Source: Flavobacteriaceae bacterium
GTDB lineage: Bacteria > Bacteroidota > Bacteroidia > Flavobacteriales > Flavobacteriaceae
NCBI GenBank assembly: GCA_030834365.1
Contig: JAURFJ010000003.1
Coordinates: forward strand, 1 to 31,922
DNA: 31,922 bases
Reading direction: 5' to 3'
The position numbers and the translations under genes were made by a program. The notes beneath the pieces were generated by a model. That model searched no databases and was not told where the DNA came from. It saw only the letters and a program-made list of their open reading frames with translations. Shown here one piece after another: positions 14,789 through 22,618 of the stretch (positions are counted from its first letter, which is position 1; the number at the start of each line of letters is the position of its first letter).

Positions 14789-17722
14789 ATGAAAAACATC
14801 CTTTATATCTGCGCCTTAATCTGCTCAGGTTTAGGATTTGCTCAAGAGTACTTTCCAGCCAACGAAGGGGTAAAGACAGTAGACTCAAATTACAGAGCAT
14901 TCACTGGAGCTACCATTCAGATTGATCCACAAACCCAAGTAGCCGACGCCACCTTGCTCATCTATCAAGGCAAAATTGTGGCTGCAGGAAAAAACGTAAA
15001 ACTTCCTAAAAACACAGTAGTTGAGAATGCTGAAGGATTGTACATCTATCCGTCATTCATCGATGCATTTAGCACCTTCGGCGTTAAAAAACCTAAAAGC
15101 TTGTCTTCAGGAGGTCGATCTCCTCAATACGATCCTACTCGTGAGGGATTTTACTGGAACGACCACATCCGATCTGAAGTTAAAGCGGTTGATCACTTTG
15201 AATACGCTGAAAAAGAAGCGAAACAACTCAGAGAGGCGGGAATAGGTGTCGTAAACACGCATCACGCAGACGGAATAGCCAGAGGAACTGGTCTTACGGT
15301 AATTTTAGACGATAAAGCCTCAATGGCTAGTCGCATTCTAGATGCACAGTCTAGCGCCTATTTTTCGTTTCAAAAAAGTGTACAATCGAGACAATCGTAC
15401 CCTACCTCTTTGATGGGTGCAATGGCCCTGTTGCGCCAATTGAATCATGACTTAAAGTGGTACCAAACAGGTGCTTCTGCAACTAGAGACCGTGCATTAG
15501 AAGCACTTTCAGAGCAACAAAACTTACCGCATTTTTTTGAGGCCGGAGGTAATGGTAACGCGGTAAGAGCTTTAAAAATTGGAAAACAGTTTGGTAAAAA
15601 TATGGCCGTCCTTGGAGGCGGTGACGAATACGAATTCACTAGAGAACTCAAGAGTCTCGGAGGAACGGTATTTCTTCCGTTGAACTTCCCAAAAGCATAC
15701 GACGTTGCAGACCCCTATTTTGCTGAATACGTGAACTTGCGCGACATGCGTCATTGGCACAACGCTCCATCTAACGCTAAAGTACTCGCCGACAACGGCA
15801 TCCGTTTTGCCTTTACCGCTCATGGACTGAGCTCAGCCAAAGACCTCATTAAGAATGTTTCTAAGACCATAGAACGCGGGCTATCTGCACAAGATGCTTT
15901 AGCTGCACTAACCACCGTACCGGCCGAACTCTTAGGAAAACAAAACAGCATTGGGGCACTAAAACCGCAAATGCAGGCCAATTTTATCATTAGTTCAGGC
16001 CCCATTTTTGATTCAAGCTCAACACTGTATGAGCATTGGGTGGGCGGACATCAGCACATTATTGAAGACCGAAGTATTGCCGATGTTCGAGGCACCTATA
16101 CACTGCGCTCAGAAGAAACAAACTACACCTTAAGTCTTGAAGGTAGTCTAACCAAACCTAGTTTAAAGGTAACGGCTGGAGAAGAAAAATTTAAATCAAA
16201 AGTGAGCTACAAGGACCATCAACTGCAATTTTCGGTTTTCAACGACAGTGGAACCTTATTGCGATTTGCCGGAACAATGTCAGCTAAAGGGCTAAAGGGA
16301 AAACTCATAGATGCTAATGGAAATACCTATGAGCAGACCCTTGAGCGCGATTCGCTCTATGTAGATTCAAAGAAAACCAAAGAGGTTAATTCAAACAGTT
16401 TGGCCTTCTATCAGCGCTTTCCAAATGTGGGTTACGGAGCCGAATCGCTTCCAGAATCTAAGGAGTGGCTCTTTAAGAATGCCACTGTTTGGACCGGTGA
16501 GGATATTCTTAACGAAACTGATGTACACATCAAAGACGGTAAAATTTTGGCTATAGGCAAAGGATTATCCGCCAAGCGCGCAACAGAAGTTGATGCTACC
16601 GGAAAGCACCTCACTGCTGGCATAATAGATGAGCACACCCACATAGGTGCCCTCGCTATTAACGAGGCCGGTCATAATTCGACCGCAGAGGTGAGAATGT
16701 CTGATGTGGTAGACCCTAAAGACCTTGACCTTTACCGCAACTTGGCTGGAGGGGTAACCTCTGCCCAACTCTTGCACGGATCAGCTAACCCAATTGGCGG
16801 TCAATCTGCTATTCTTCGATTGAAATGGGGAGAAACCGCAGATAACTTACTATTTGAAGGAGCTCCAGGGTTTATAAAGTTCGCGCTAGGTGAAAACGTA
16901 AAGCAATCGAACTGGGAATCGTACAATCGCTTTCCGCAGACGCGAATGGGTGTAGAGCAGGTCTTTGTAGACTACTTTAATAGAGCTAAAGAATACCAAC
17001 AATTAAAGGCCTCTAAGAAAGCGTATCGCTACGACGAAGAATTAGAGACACTGGTAGAAATCATAGAGTCAAGACGTTTTATCAGCAGCCACTCCTATGT
17101 GCAAAGTGAAATTAACATGCTCATGAAGGTGGCCGAAAGCTTCGATTTTAGAGTAAATACCTTCACACACATTCTTGAAGGCTACAAGGTAGCCGATAAA
17201 ATGGCGGCTCATGGAGTAGGCGGATCTACCTTCAGCGACTGGTGGGCTTACAAGTATGAGGTAAAAGACGCTATACCTTACAACGCAGCCATTATGGCTA
17301 GTCAAGGCGTAACCGTTGCCATTAATAGTGACGACGCTGAGATGTCAAGAAGGCTGAATCAAGAAGCGGCAAAGACCATAAAGTACGGGGGCATGTCAGA
17401 AATTGAAGCCTGGAAGACCGTTACACTGAACCCTGCAAAACTCCTACATATTGACCACAAGGTCGGAAGCATAGCTGTAGGTAAAGAGGCTGACGTAGTC
17501 TTGTGGACGGGACATCCCATGTCTATTTACTCGAAAGCCCAGAAAACGCTTATTCAAGGAGCCGAGTACTTTGATCTCGAAAAAGATAAAGCGCTTAGAG
17601 AAGCTATGAAGGCTGAGCGTATTCAGCTCACTAAGCTCATGCTCGAGGTCAAAGAGTCTGGAGGCGAAGTCGTAACTCCAGTGCAAAACACCAAAGAAAG
17701 ATTCACTTGTGACACCTTATAA
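14789..17722 (+). CDS. Secreted two-module amidohydrolase; only the C-terminal module has intact metal ligands
   Basis: 977 aa with a signal peptide (MKNILYICALICSGLGFAQ). Two amidohydrolase-like modules lie in series. In the first (about 30-440) the DxHxH position reads DAFSTF (92-97), so both histidines are missing. The second (about 555-960) has DEHTHIG with His616 and His618, then His768 (HSYVQSEIN), His794 (TFTHILEGY) and Asp848 (INSDDAE), the usual binuclear metal set, followed by LNPAKLLHIDHKVGSIAVGK. It resembles imidazolonepropionase-like or prolidase-like exported amidohydrolases; the substrate is unknown. The reading frame is open throughout, so the fusion is not an assembly frameshift by eye. 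A second amidohydrolase gene follows after 10 nt. Confidence 0.88.
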   Translation: MKNILYICALICSGLGFAQEYFPANEGVKTVDSNYRAFTGATIQIDPQTQVADATLLIYQGKIVAAGKNVKLPKNTVVENAEGLYIYPSFIDAFSTFGVKKPKSLSSGGRSPQYDPTREGFYWNDHIRSEVKAVDHFEYAEKEAKQLREAGIGVVNTHHADGIARGTGLTVILDDKASMASRILDAQSSAYFSFQKSVQSRQSYPTSLMGAMALLRQLNHDLKWYQTGASATRDRALEALSEQQNLPHFFEAGGNGNAVRALKIGKQFGKNMAVLGGGDEYEFTRELKSLGGTVFLPLNFPKAYDVADPYFAEYVNLRDMRHWHNAPSNAKVLADNGIRFAFTAHGLSSAKDLIKNVSKTIERGLSAQDALAALTTVPAELLGKQNSIGALKPQMQANFIISSGPIFDSSSTLYEHWVGGHQHIIEDRSIADVRGTYTLRSEETNYTLSLEGSLTKPSLKVTAGEEKFKSKVSYKDHQLQFSVFNDSGTLLRFAGTMSAKGLKGKLIDANGNTYEQTLERDSLYVDSKKTKEVNSNSLAFYQRFPNVGYGAESLPESKEWLFKNATVWTGEDILNETDVHIKDGKILAIGKGLSAKRATEVDATGKHLTAGIIDEHTHIGALAINEAGHNSTAEVRMSDVVDPKDLDLYRNLAGGVTSAQLLHGSANPIGGQSAILRLKWGETADNLLFEGAPGFIKFALGENVKQSNWESYNRFPQTRMGVEQVFVDYFNRAKEYQQLKASKKAYRYDEELETLVEIIESRRFISSHSYVQSEINMLMKVAESFDFRVNTFTHILEGYKVADKMAAHGVGGSTFSDWWAYKYEVKDAIPYNAAIMASQGVTVAINSDDAEMSRRLNQEAAKTIKYGGMSEIEAWKTVTLNPAKLLHIDHKVGSIAVGKEADVVLWTGHPMSIYSKAQKTLIQGAEYFDLEKDKALREAMKAERIQLTKLMLEVKESGGEVVTPVQNTKERFTCDTL

Positions 17723-17732
17723 ATCAGAACTC

Positions 17733-19031
17733 ATGAATGTAAAATACACCTTAACAGTCGCCCTCAGTGCCCTATTCAGCTTTCAGCTGATGGCACAGCA
17801 GACCCCGGCAAAAGCACAATCACAAGCCATAGCTATTGAGGGAGCCACTTTGCATGTAGGTAATGGGGGTGTCATCGAGAACGGGCTTATCATTTTTGAT
17901 AACGGGCAAATCACTTATGCCGGATCAGCAGATGCTAAAATTGCACGACCCGCAGAGGTCATTAAGGCAAACGGAAAACACGTTTATCCGGGTTTTATAG
18001 TACCTACTAAAAGTTTAGGCCTTGTTGAAATCAATGCCGTTCGCGCCTCAGATGACGCCGACGAAATTGGAGAAATGATTCCTCATGTGCGAAGCATAAT
18101 TGCCTACAATGCCGAGTCTCAGGTGGTAGAATCCCTTAGACAAAACGGTATGCTCATGGGGCAAATCACGCCTCAGGGTGGACGCATCTCTGGCTCGTCT
18201 TCTATTGTTCAGTTTGATGCCTGGAATTGGGAAGATGCCGCAGTTAAGACAGACGACGGAATTCATTTAAACTGGCCATCCGCATTTCGAAATGGCAGAT
18301 GGTGGGCAGGTGAAGAAAGAGGCTATAGACCAAACGATCAGTATCGTGAGCAGATAAAACAGGTTCTTGACTTTCTGGTTGAAGCCAAAGCCTACCTCTC
18401 AGGCAATCAGTCGCCCACACACCTACCCTACGCCGCTTGTGCCGGTCTTTTTAATGAATCTAAACGCCTGTATGTCTACGCAGATGGAGAGCGCGAAATC
18501 AGCGATGCCATAGGCAGTCTAAAGGAGTTAGGGATCGTAAACATAGTGCTTGTCGGAGGTTATCATGCCGAAAAAGTTTCGGATTTGCTTCTGCAACACG
18601 AGGTGCCCATCTTAGTGCATAATGGTCATGAAATTCCTGAATTTGAAGACGACGCCTACGATTACGTTTATGGTCTTGCTGCACGTCTTCATCAAAAGGG
18701 TCACTTGGTTGCCTTACAAAATGCCTCTAAAAGCAATTTCCAAGTGCGCAATTTGCCCTTCTATGCCGGTCATACGGTACAATACGGATTGAGTAAAGAA
18801 GAAGCGCTACAACTCATCACGCTGAACACGGCTAAGATTCTTGGTATTGATGAGCACTACGGCTCTTTAGAAGCTGGAAAGAAGGCAACCCTCTTCATCT
18901 CTGAGGGCGATGCCCTTGACATGCGTGGAAATCAACTAAGTAGAGCCTTTATCGATGGTAGAGACATCTCACTAGAAACCCATCAGACTAAACTCTGGAA
19001 ACGCTACAAAGAAAAATACGAATCTCAATAA
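17733..19031 (+). CDS. Secreted amidohydrolase-fold protein lacking the HxH metal motif
   Basis: 432 aa from the ATG at 17733, which gives a clean signal peptide (MNVKYTLTVALSALFSFQLMAQ). The GTG at 17709 adds eight residues and overlaps the upstream gene. The N-terminal beta-sandwich (IAIEGATLHVGNGGVIENG) and the closing segment (LITLNTAKILGIDEHYGSLE) are amidohydrolase-like. At the DxHxH position it reads PGFIVPTKSLG, with Thr and Ser in place of both histidines, and no clear catalytic Asp is seen near VALQNASKSN. I infer a non-catalytic or altered partner of the 977-aa protein. It is the last gene before a strong hairpin. Confidence 0.85.
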   Translation: MNVKYTLTVALSALFSFQLMAQQTPAKAQSQAIAIEGATLHVGNGGVIENGLIIFDNGQITYAGSADAKIARPAEVIKANGKHVYPGFIVPTKSLGLVEINAVRASDDADEIGEMIPHVRSIIAYNAESQVVESLRQNGMLMGQITPQGGRISGSSSIVQFDAWNWEDAAVKTDDGIHLNWPSAFRNGRWWAGEERGYRPNDQYREQIKQVLDFLVEAKAYLSGNQSPTHLPYAACAGLFNESKRLYVYADGEREISDAIGSLKELGIVNIVLVGGYHAEKVSDLLLQHEVPILVHNGHEIPEFEDDAYDYVYGLAARLHQKGHLVALQNASKSNFQVRNLPFYAGHTVQYGLSKEEALQLITLNTAKILGIDEHYGSLEAGKKATLFISEGDALDMRGNQLSRAFIDGRDISLETHQTKLWKRYKEKYESQ

Positions 19032-19038
19032 ACAGCAG

Positions 19039-19059
19039 CGAGCCCTTTACAAGGGCTCG
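19039..19059 (+). terminator. Hairpin after the amidohydrolase genes, in the trmH leader
   Basis: CGAGCCCTT and AAGGGCTCG form a perfect 9-bp GC-rich stem around the 3-nt loop TAC. The following bases TCTACTTT are T-rich but not a classic U-tract. It lies 7 nt after the stop of the amidohydrolase gene and 8 nt before the TrmH start. It could be a terminator, a partial terminator with read-through, or a structure affecting TrmH translation. Confidence 0.7.
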
Positions 19060-19067
19060 TCTACTTT

Positions 19068-19868
19068 ATGACCTTACTCAGCAGTAAATCTAATGGGCAT
19101 GTAAAATATCTAAAGGCTCTTCAAGAGCGCAATAACTTTAGAAGATCAGAAGGGCGTTTTGTGGTCGAAGGCCGGCGTGAATTAGCCATTGCCCTTAAAG
19201 CGGGCTATGAGCTGGAACAACTCTTTTTTGTGCCTGGTCTATTCGACACCGATCAACTATCAGCGCAATTGCCCACTAACACAACGCTCTTTGAAGTAGA
19301 AAGCACACTCTACCAGCACCTGGCTTACAGAGAGTCAACTGAAGGCGTTTTAGGCATTTTTAAGCAAAAATCCCATACAATAGACTCGTTCGCGCTTAAC
19401 GAACTTAATCCGCTCGTAATCGTTCTTGAATCTATCGAGAAGCCTGGAAATCTTGGCGCAATTTTTAGAACGGCAGACGCTGCAAACGTAGCTGTGATCT
19501 GCCTAGCCAATTGTTCTATTGACCTGTACAATCCGAATAGCATTCGATCGAGTTTGGGCTGCTCATTAAGCGTTCCGTGTATTGCAGGAACCAATGAAGA
19601 GGTGTTTCATTGGTTAGCGTCTCATGACATTCGATCGTATGCTGCCACGTTGCAAAACAGCAATCTCTATTTCAACGAAAATTACCGAAAATCAGCGGCC
19701 TTCGTTATGGGTGCAGAAGCAACCGGACTTAGCTCATTTTGGAGAGACCATAGTGACCAATCCGTAACCATACCCATGGGCGGATTAATCGATTCTATGA
19801 ATGTTTCGGTAGCCACCGCAGTACTCGTCTTTGAAGCCTTAAGACAGCGCAGCAGCCAAGACAGCTAG
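19068..19868 (+). CDS. TrmH/SpoU-family RNA 2'-O-methyltransferase
   Basis: 266 aa. The N-terminal substrate-binding domain (about 1-105) has KSNGHVKYLKALQER and RFVVEGRREL. The SPOUT knotted domain has motif 1 ESIEKPGNLGAIFRTADA (121-138), motif 2 VMGAEATGLS (about 213-222) and motif 3 IPMGGLIDSMNVSVATAVLV (about 238-257). These define SAM-dependent 2'-O-ribose methyltransferases of rRNA or tRNA; the exact target cannot be told from sequence. The ATG at 19068 gives the family N-terminus. A hairpin sits 8 nt upstream and Rel begins 20 nt downstream. Confidence 0.92.
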   Translation: MTLLSSKSNGHVKYLKALQERNNFRRSEGRFVVEGRRELAIALKAGYELEQLFFVPGLFDTDQLSAQLPTNTTLFEVESTLYQHLAYRESTEGVLGIFKQKSHTIDSFALNELNPLVIVLESIEKPGNLGAIFRTADAANVAVICLANCSIDLYNPNSIRSSLGCSLSVPCIAGTNEEVFHWLASHDIRSYAATLQNSNLYFNENYRKSAAFVMGAEATGLSSFWRDHSDQSVTIPMGGLIDSMNVSVATAVLVFEALRQRSSQDS

Positions 19869-19876
19869 ATTGTTTG

Positions 19877-19884
19877 TATCTTTA
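19877..19884 (+). promoter_or_regulatory. Putative -7 box TATCTTTA immediately before rel
   Basis: TATCTTTA matches seven of eight TAnnTTTG positions and ends 4 nt before the ATG at 19889. An in-frame TAA at 19883-19885 rules out any earlier start codon. If the box is active, the mRNA would have almost no leader. The alternative is that rel is transcribed only from upstream of trmH. No -33 TTG is obvious. Confidence 0.38.
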
Positions 19885-19888
19885 AATT

Positions 19889-22108
19889 ATGCTTTCAGAG
19901 GTACAAATAGAGCAAGAAAACAAAGAAATCGTAGCGCGATACAAAGATCTGTTGCGCACGAGTTACCAGACCCTTAGCGAAGAGGATAAGGCCCAAATTA
20001 GATTGGCTTTCGAGGTTGCCGTAGACGCGCATAAAAACCAACGCAGAAAGTCAGGAGAGGCTTACGTTTTTCATCCCATAGCCGTTGCCCAAATCGTAGC
20101 AGAAGAAATTGGATTAGACGCGGTGTCTATCATCGCTGCCTTACTCCATGACGTAGTAGAAGACTCCCACTACACGCTTGACTACATAGAAGAGCACTTT
20201 GGCCCGACGGTCGCACGTATTGTAGACGGATTAACCAAAATAGCCGGTTTAAAAAAAGACACTAACGATTACAGTCTTCAGGCAGAGAATTTTCGTAAAA
20301 TGCTACTCACGCTAAATGACGATGTACGCGTCATTTTGATCAAGATTGCCGATCGCTATCACAATATGCTCACTTTAGAGTCTATGCGCCCAGACAAAAG
20401 GGTGAAGATAGCGTCTGAAACACTTTACATCTATGCTCCTTTGGCACATAGGGTAGGTCTCTTTAACATTAAAAATACCCTTGAAGACCTGGCTCTAAAA
20501 TACACAGAACCTTCAGTTTATGAGGCCATTCAACAAAACATTGTCGATTCTGCAGATGATAATGTCTCTTACATTGAAGACTTTAAATCGGTAATTAAGG
20601 ATGCGCTTGAGAGCGAGTCTATAGCCTTTCAGATCAAGGGTCGAATGAAGTCTATTCACAGCATTCATAAAAAGATGCTCAGCCAGAACGTATCGTTCGA
20701 TCAGATCTACGACAAGTTTGCGGTGCGCGTCATTTACAAGGCGAAACCAGAGGAAGAAAAATTCTTAGCCTGGAAGATTTACTCGATTATTACCGATTAC
20801 TTCACCCCTAACCCCGTTCGCCTGCGTGACTGGATCACCTCTCCTAAAAGCACTGGTTATGAGGCTTTACACATAACCGTAATGGGGCCTGATAAGAAAT
20901 GGGTAGAGGTTCAGATACGCTCTGAACGCATGCATGAAATCGCAGAAAAAGGCTATGCCGCCCACTACAAATACAAGCACGGAGAACAGAAAGAGGTCGG
21001 TATAGAAACCTGGTTAAATCGCTTACAAGAGGCCCTAGAGAGCGCTAACGGCAATGCGGTTGACTTTGTAGAAGAGTTTAAGCTGAACCTCTATTCCAAA
21101 GAAATTTTTGTCTTCACCCCAAAAGGCGACCTAATTTCACTGCCGAAGGGGTCAACACCTTTAGATTTTGCTTTTCACGTGCATACTGAAGTGGGTATGA
21201 AGACAAGAGGTGCACGTGTAAACGGGAAATTAGTTCCGCTCAGCTCGCGTTTAAAAAGTGGGGATCAAGTTGAGATCATCACCTCTGATAATGCCAAACC
21301 CACTACCGCTTGGCTCGACTATTGCCATACGGCTAAAGCGCTGTCAAAAATCAGATCAAGTCTTAACGCCGAAAAGAAATCAATAGCTGAAGAAGGGCGG
21401 GAAGTGCTGCGCCGAAAACTGCGTTCTCAAAAAATAAAGTTTAACGAGGAGACCATAAATAGGCTTGTCACACATTTCAAGTTAAAGACTTCTCAAGACC
21501 TCTTTTACCGAATCGGTAGTGGGGCAATCACCAATTCGATGATCAAGACTTTTGCGTCGAGCTACCACAACGCGCTGATTAGTTTTTTCACCCGTCGCAT
21601 TCGCAGAAGTCCAAAAGAAAAACCAAATACACTAGAAGAGGGTGAACTTTCTCAGCAGTTTGACATGCTGGTCTTTGGTGAAGAAGAAGAGCGCTTGAAC
21701 TATACCCTTGCCAGCGATTGTTGCAAGCCTATACCAGGCGATGAGGTTTTCGGCTTTTTATCGGTGAATGATGGCATCAAGGTGCACAAGAAAAATTGTC
21801 CTAACGCGCTCTCAATGCAGTCTAAATTCTCTTACCGCATCATGCAGGCAAGATGGATAGACTCTACACAAGAAGATTTTTTTGCTGACATCTATATTAC
21901 CGGGATTGATCAACTAGGGCTTGTGAGCAGTATTACACAGGTCATATCGCAACAAATGCATGTCGGAATGAAAAGTATCAGCTTCACCGAGAAGGGAGGT
22001 ACCTTTTCGGGGTCTATTCGGGTGATCGTAAAGAATAATGACATCTTAAACTCATTGATTAAAAAACTGCGTCAAGTAAACGGAGTAGATAAGGTTATTC
22101 GTACTTGA
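19889..22108 (+). CDS. rel: Bifunctional (p)ppGpp synthetase/hydrolase, RelA/SpoT family
   Basis: 739 aa, full length for a long RSH enzyme. The HD hydrolase domain is intact, with HxD-type residues at YVFHPIAVAQ, HDVVEDS (from His87) and KIADRYHNMLTL. The synthetase domain has YDKFAVRVIY (about 273-282), RDWITSPKSTGYEALHI and VEVQIRSERMHEIAEKGYAA. A TGS domain (about 405-465, IFVFTPKGDLISLPKGSTPL) and a C-terminal ACT domain (about 665-739) follow; a Cys-containing SDCCKPIPGDE segment lies between them. Both catalytic halves look functional, so this is probably the main stringent-response enzyme. It is followed by a Fur-family gene after 42 nt. Confidence 0.97.
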   Translation: MLSEVQIEQENKEIVARYKDLLRTSYQTLSEEDKAQIRLAFEVAVDAHKNQRRKSGEAYVFHPIAVAQIVAEEIGLDAVSIIAALLHDVVEDSHYTLDYIEEHFGPTVARIVDGLTKIAGLKKDTNDYSLQAENFRKMLLTLNDDVRVILIKIADRYHNMLTLESMRPDKRVKIASETLYIYAPLAHRVGLFNIKNTLEDLALKYTEPSVYEAIQQNIVDSADDNVSYIEDFKSVIKDALESESIAFQIKGRMKSIHSIHKKMLSQNVSFDQIYDKFAVRVIYKAKPEEEKFLAWKIYSIITDYFTPNPVRLRDWITSPKSTGYEALHITVMGPDKKWVEVQIRSERMHEIAEKGYAAHYKYKHGEQKEVGIETWLNRLQEALESANGNAVDFVEEFKLNLYSKEIFVFTPKGDLISLPKGSTPLDFAFHVHTEVGMKTRGARVNGKLVPLSSRLKSGDQVEIITSDNAKPTTAWLDYCHTAKALSKIRSSLNAEKKSIAEEGREVLRRKLRSQKIKFNEETINRLVTHFKLKTSQDLFYRIGSGAITNSMIKTFASSYHNALISFFTRRIRRSPKEKPNTLEEGELSQQFDMLVFGEEEERLNYTLASDCCKPIPGDEVFGFLSVNDGIKVHKKNCPNALSMQSKFSYRIMQARWIDSTQEDFFADIYITGIDQLGLVSSITQVISQQMHVGMKSISFTEKGGTFSGSIRVIVKNNDILNSLIKKLRQVNGVDKVIRT

Positions 22109-22116
22109 TTTTACGC

Positions 22117-22124
22117 TATTTTTG
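22117..22124 (+). promoter_or_regulatory. Putative -7 promoter box TATTTTTG for the fur-family gene
   Basis: TATTTTTG fits TAnnTTTG fully and ends 26 nt before the ATG at 22151, in the 42-nt gap after rel. A TTG lies only 9 nt upstream, too close for a standard -33 element. The purA, OstA-like and aminotransferase genes could share this start. Confidence 0.42.
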
Positions 22125-22150
22125 CCTTTTAATTCGCGCTGAAGCTCCCT

Positions 22151-22600
22151 ATGAATCAATCATCCAATCAAGAAATAGTAAAGAAAGTCTTTACCCAGTT
22201 TCTCGAAGAAAACGGACATAGAAAGACCCCTGAGCGCTTCGCTATACTTCAAGAAATTTACGAGAGTAACGACCACTTCGACATCGAGTCGCTCTATCTC
22301 AAGATGAAGGAGAAGAACTACCGCGTTTCAAGAGCCACACTTTACAATACAATAGAACTGTTGTTAGAATGTAAACTGGTGCGCAAACATCAGTTTGGCG
22401 GAACACAGGCCCAATACGAGAAGTCCTATTTTGACCGCCAACACGACCACGTGATATTAACCGATTCTGGAGAGGTTATCGAGTTTTGCGATCCGCGCAT
22501 AGAGTCGATCAAAAAAACTATAGAGGAGGTCTTTGACATAAAAATTGCGAACCACTCCCTCTATTTTTACGGAGAACGCAATACCCCAAAAAAAAACTAG
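22151..22600 (+). CDS. fur: Fur-family metal-dependent transcriptional regulator without zinc-binding CxxC motifs
   Basis: 149 aa, normal for Fur. A winged helix (about 24-85) includes RKTPERFAILQEIYE and the recognition helix RVSRATLYNTIELLLE (58-73). The metal-sensing domain has HDHVILTDSGEVIEFCDP (98-115) and ends in NHSLYFYGE. In classical Fur the last two contain CxxC pairs that hold a structural zinc; here they read ILTDSGE and YGERN. I recall similar Cys-poor Fur proteins in Flavobacteriia. It could be Fur, Zur or PerR in function; iron sensing is the default guess. It lies 18 nt before purA. Confidence 0.88.
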   Translation: MNQSSNQEIVKKVFTQFLEENGHRKTPERFAILQEIYESNDHFDIESLYLKMKEKNYRVSRATLYNTIELLLECKLVRKHQFGGTQAQYEKSYFDRQHDHVILTDSGEVIEFCDPRIESIKKTIEEVFDIKIANHSLYFYGERNTPKKN

Positions 22601-22618
22601 CCAACTAATTGCCTACAC

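Noticed and set aside
14789..17722. Suspected artificial fusion or frameshift joining two amidohydrolase genes.
   Set aside because: The frame is open for 977 codons, the second module has no signal peptide or start context of its own, and I recall two-module proteins of this length in Bacteroidota.
17709..17732. GTG start of the second amidohydrolase overlapping the first gene.
   Set aside because: The ATG at 17733 begins a normal signal peptide; the GTG extension adds MTPYKSEL in front of it.
21174..21190. TTTTCACGTGCATAC resembles half of a parS site (GTTTCACGTGAAAC).
   Set aside because: Only the left half matches, the dyad is broken, and it lies inside rel; other CACGTG cores (13508 and 22448) are even weaker.
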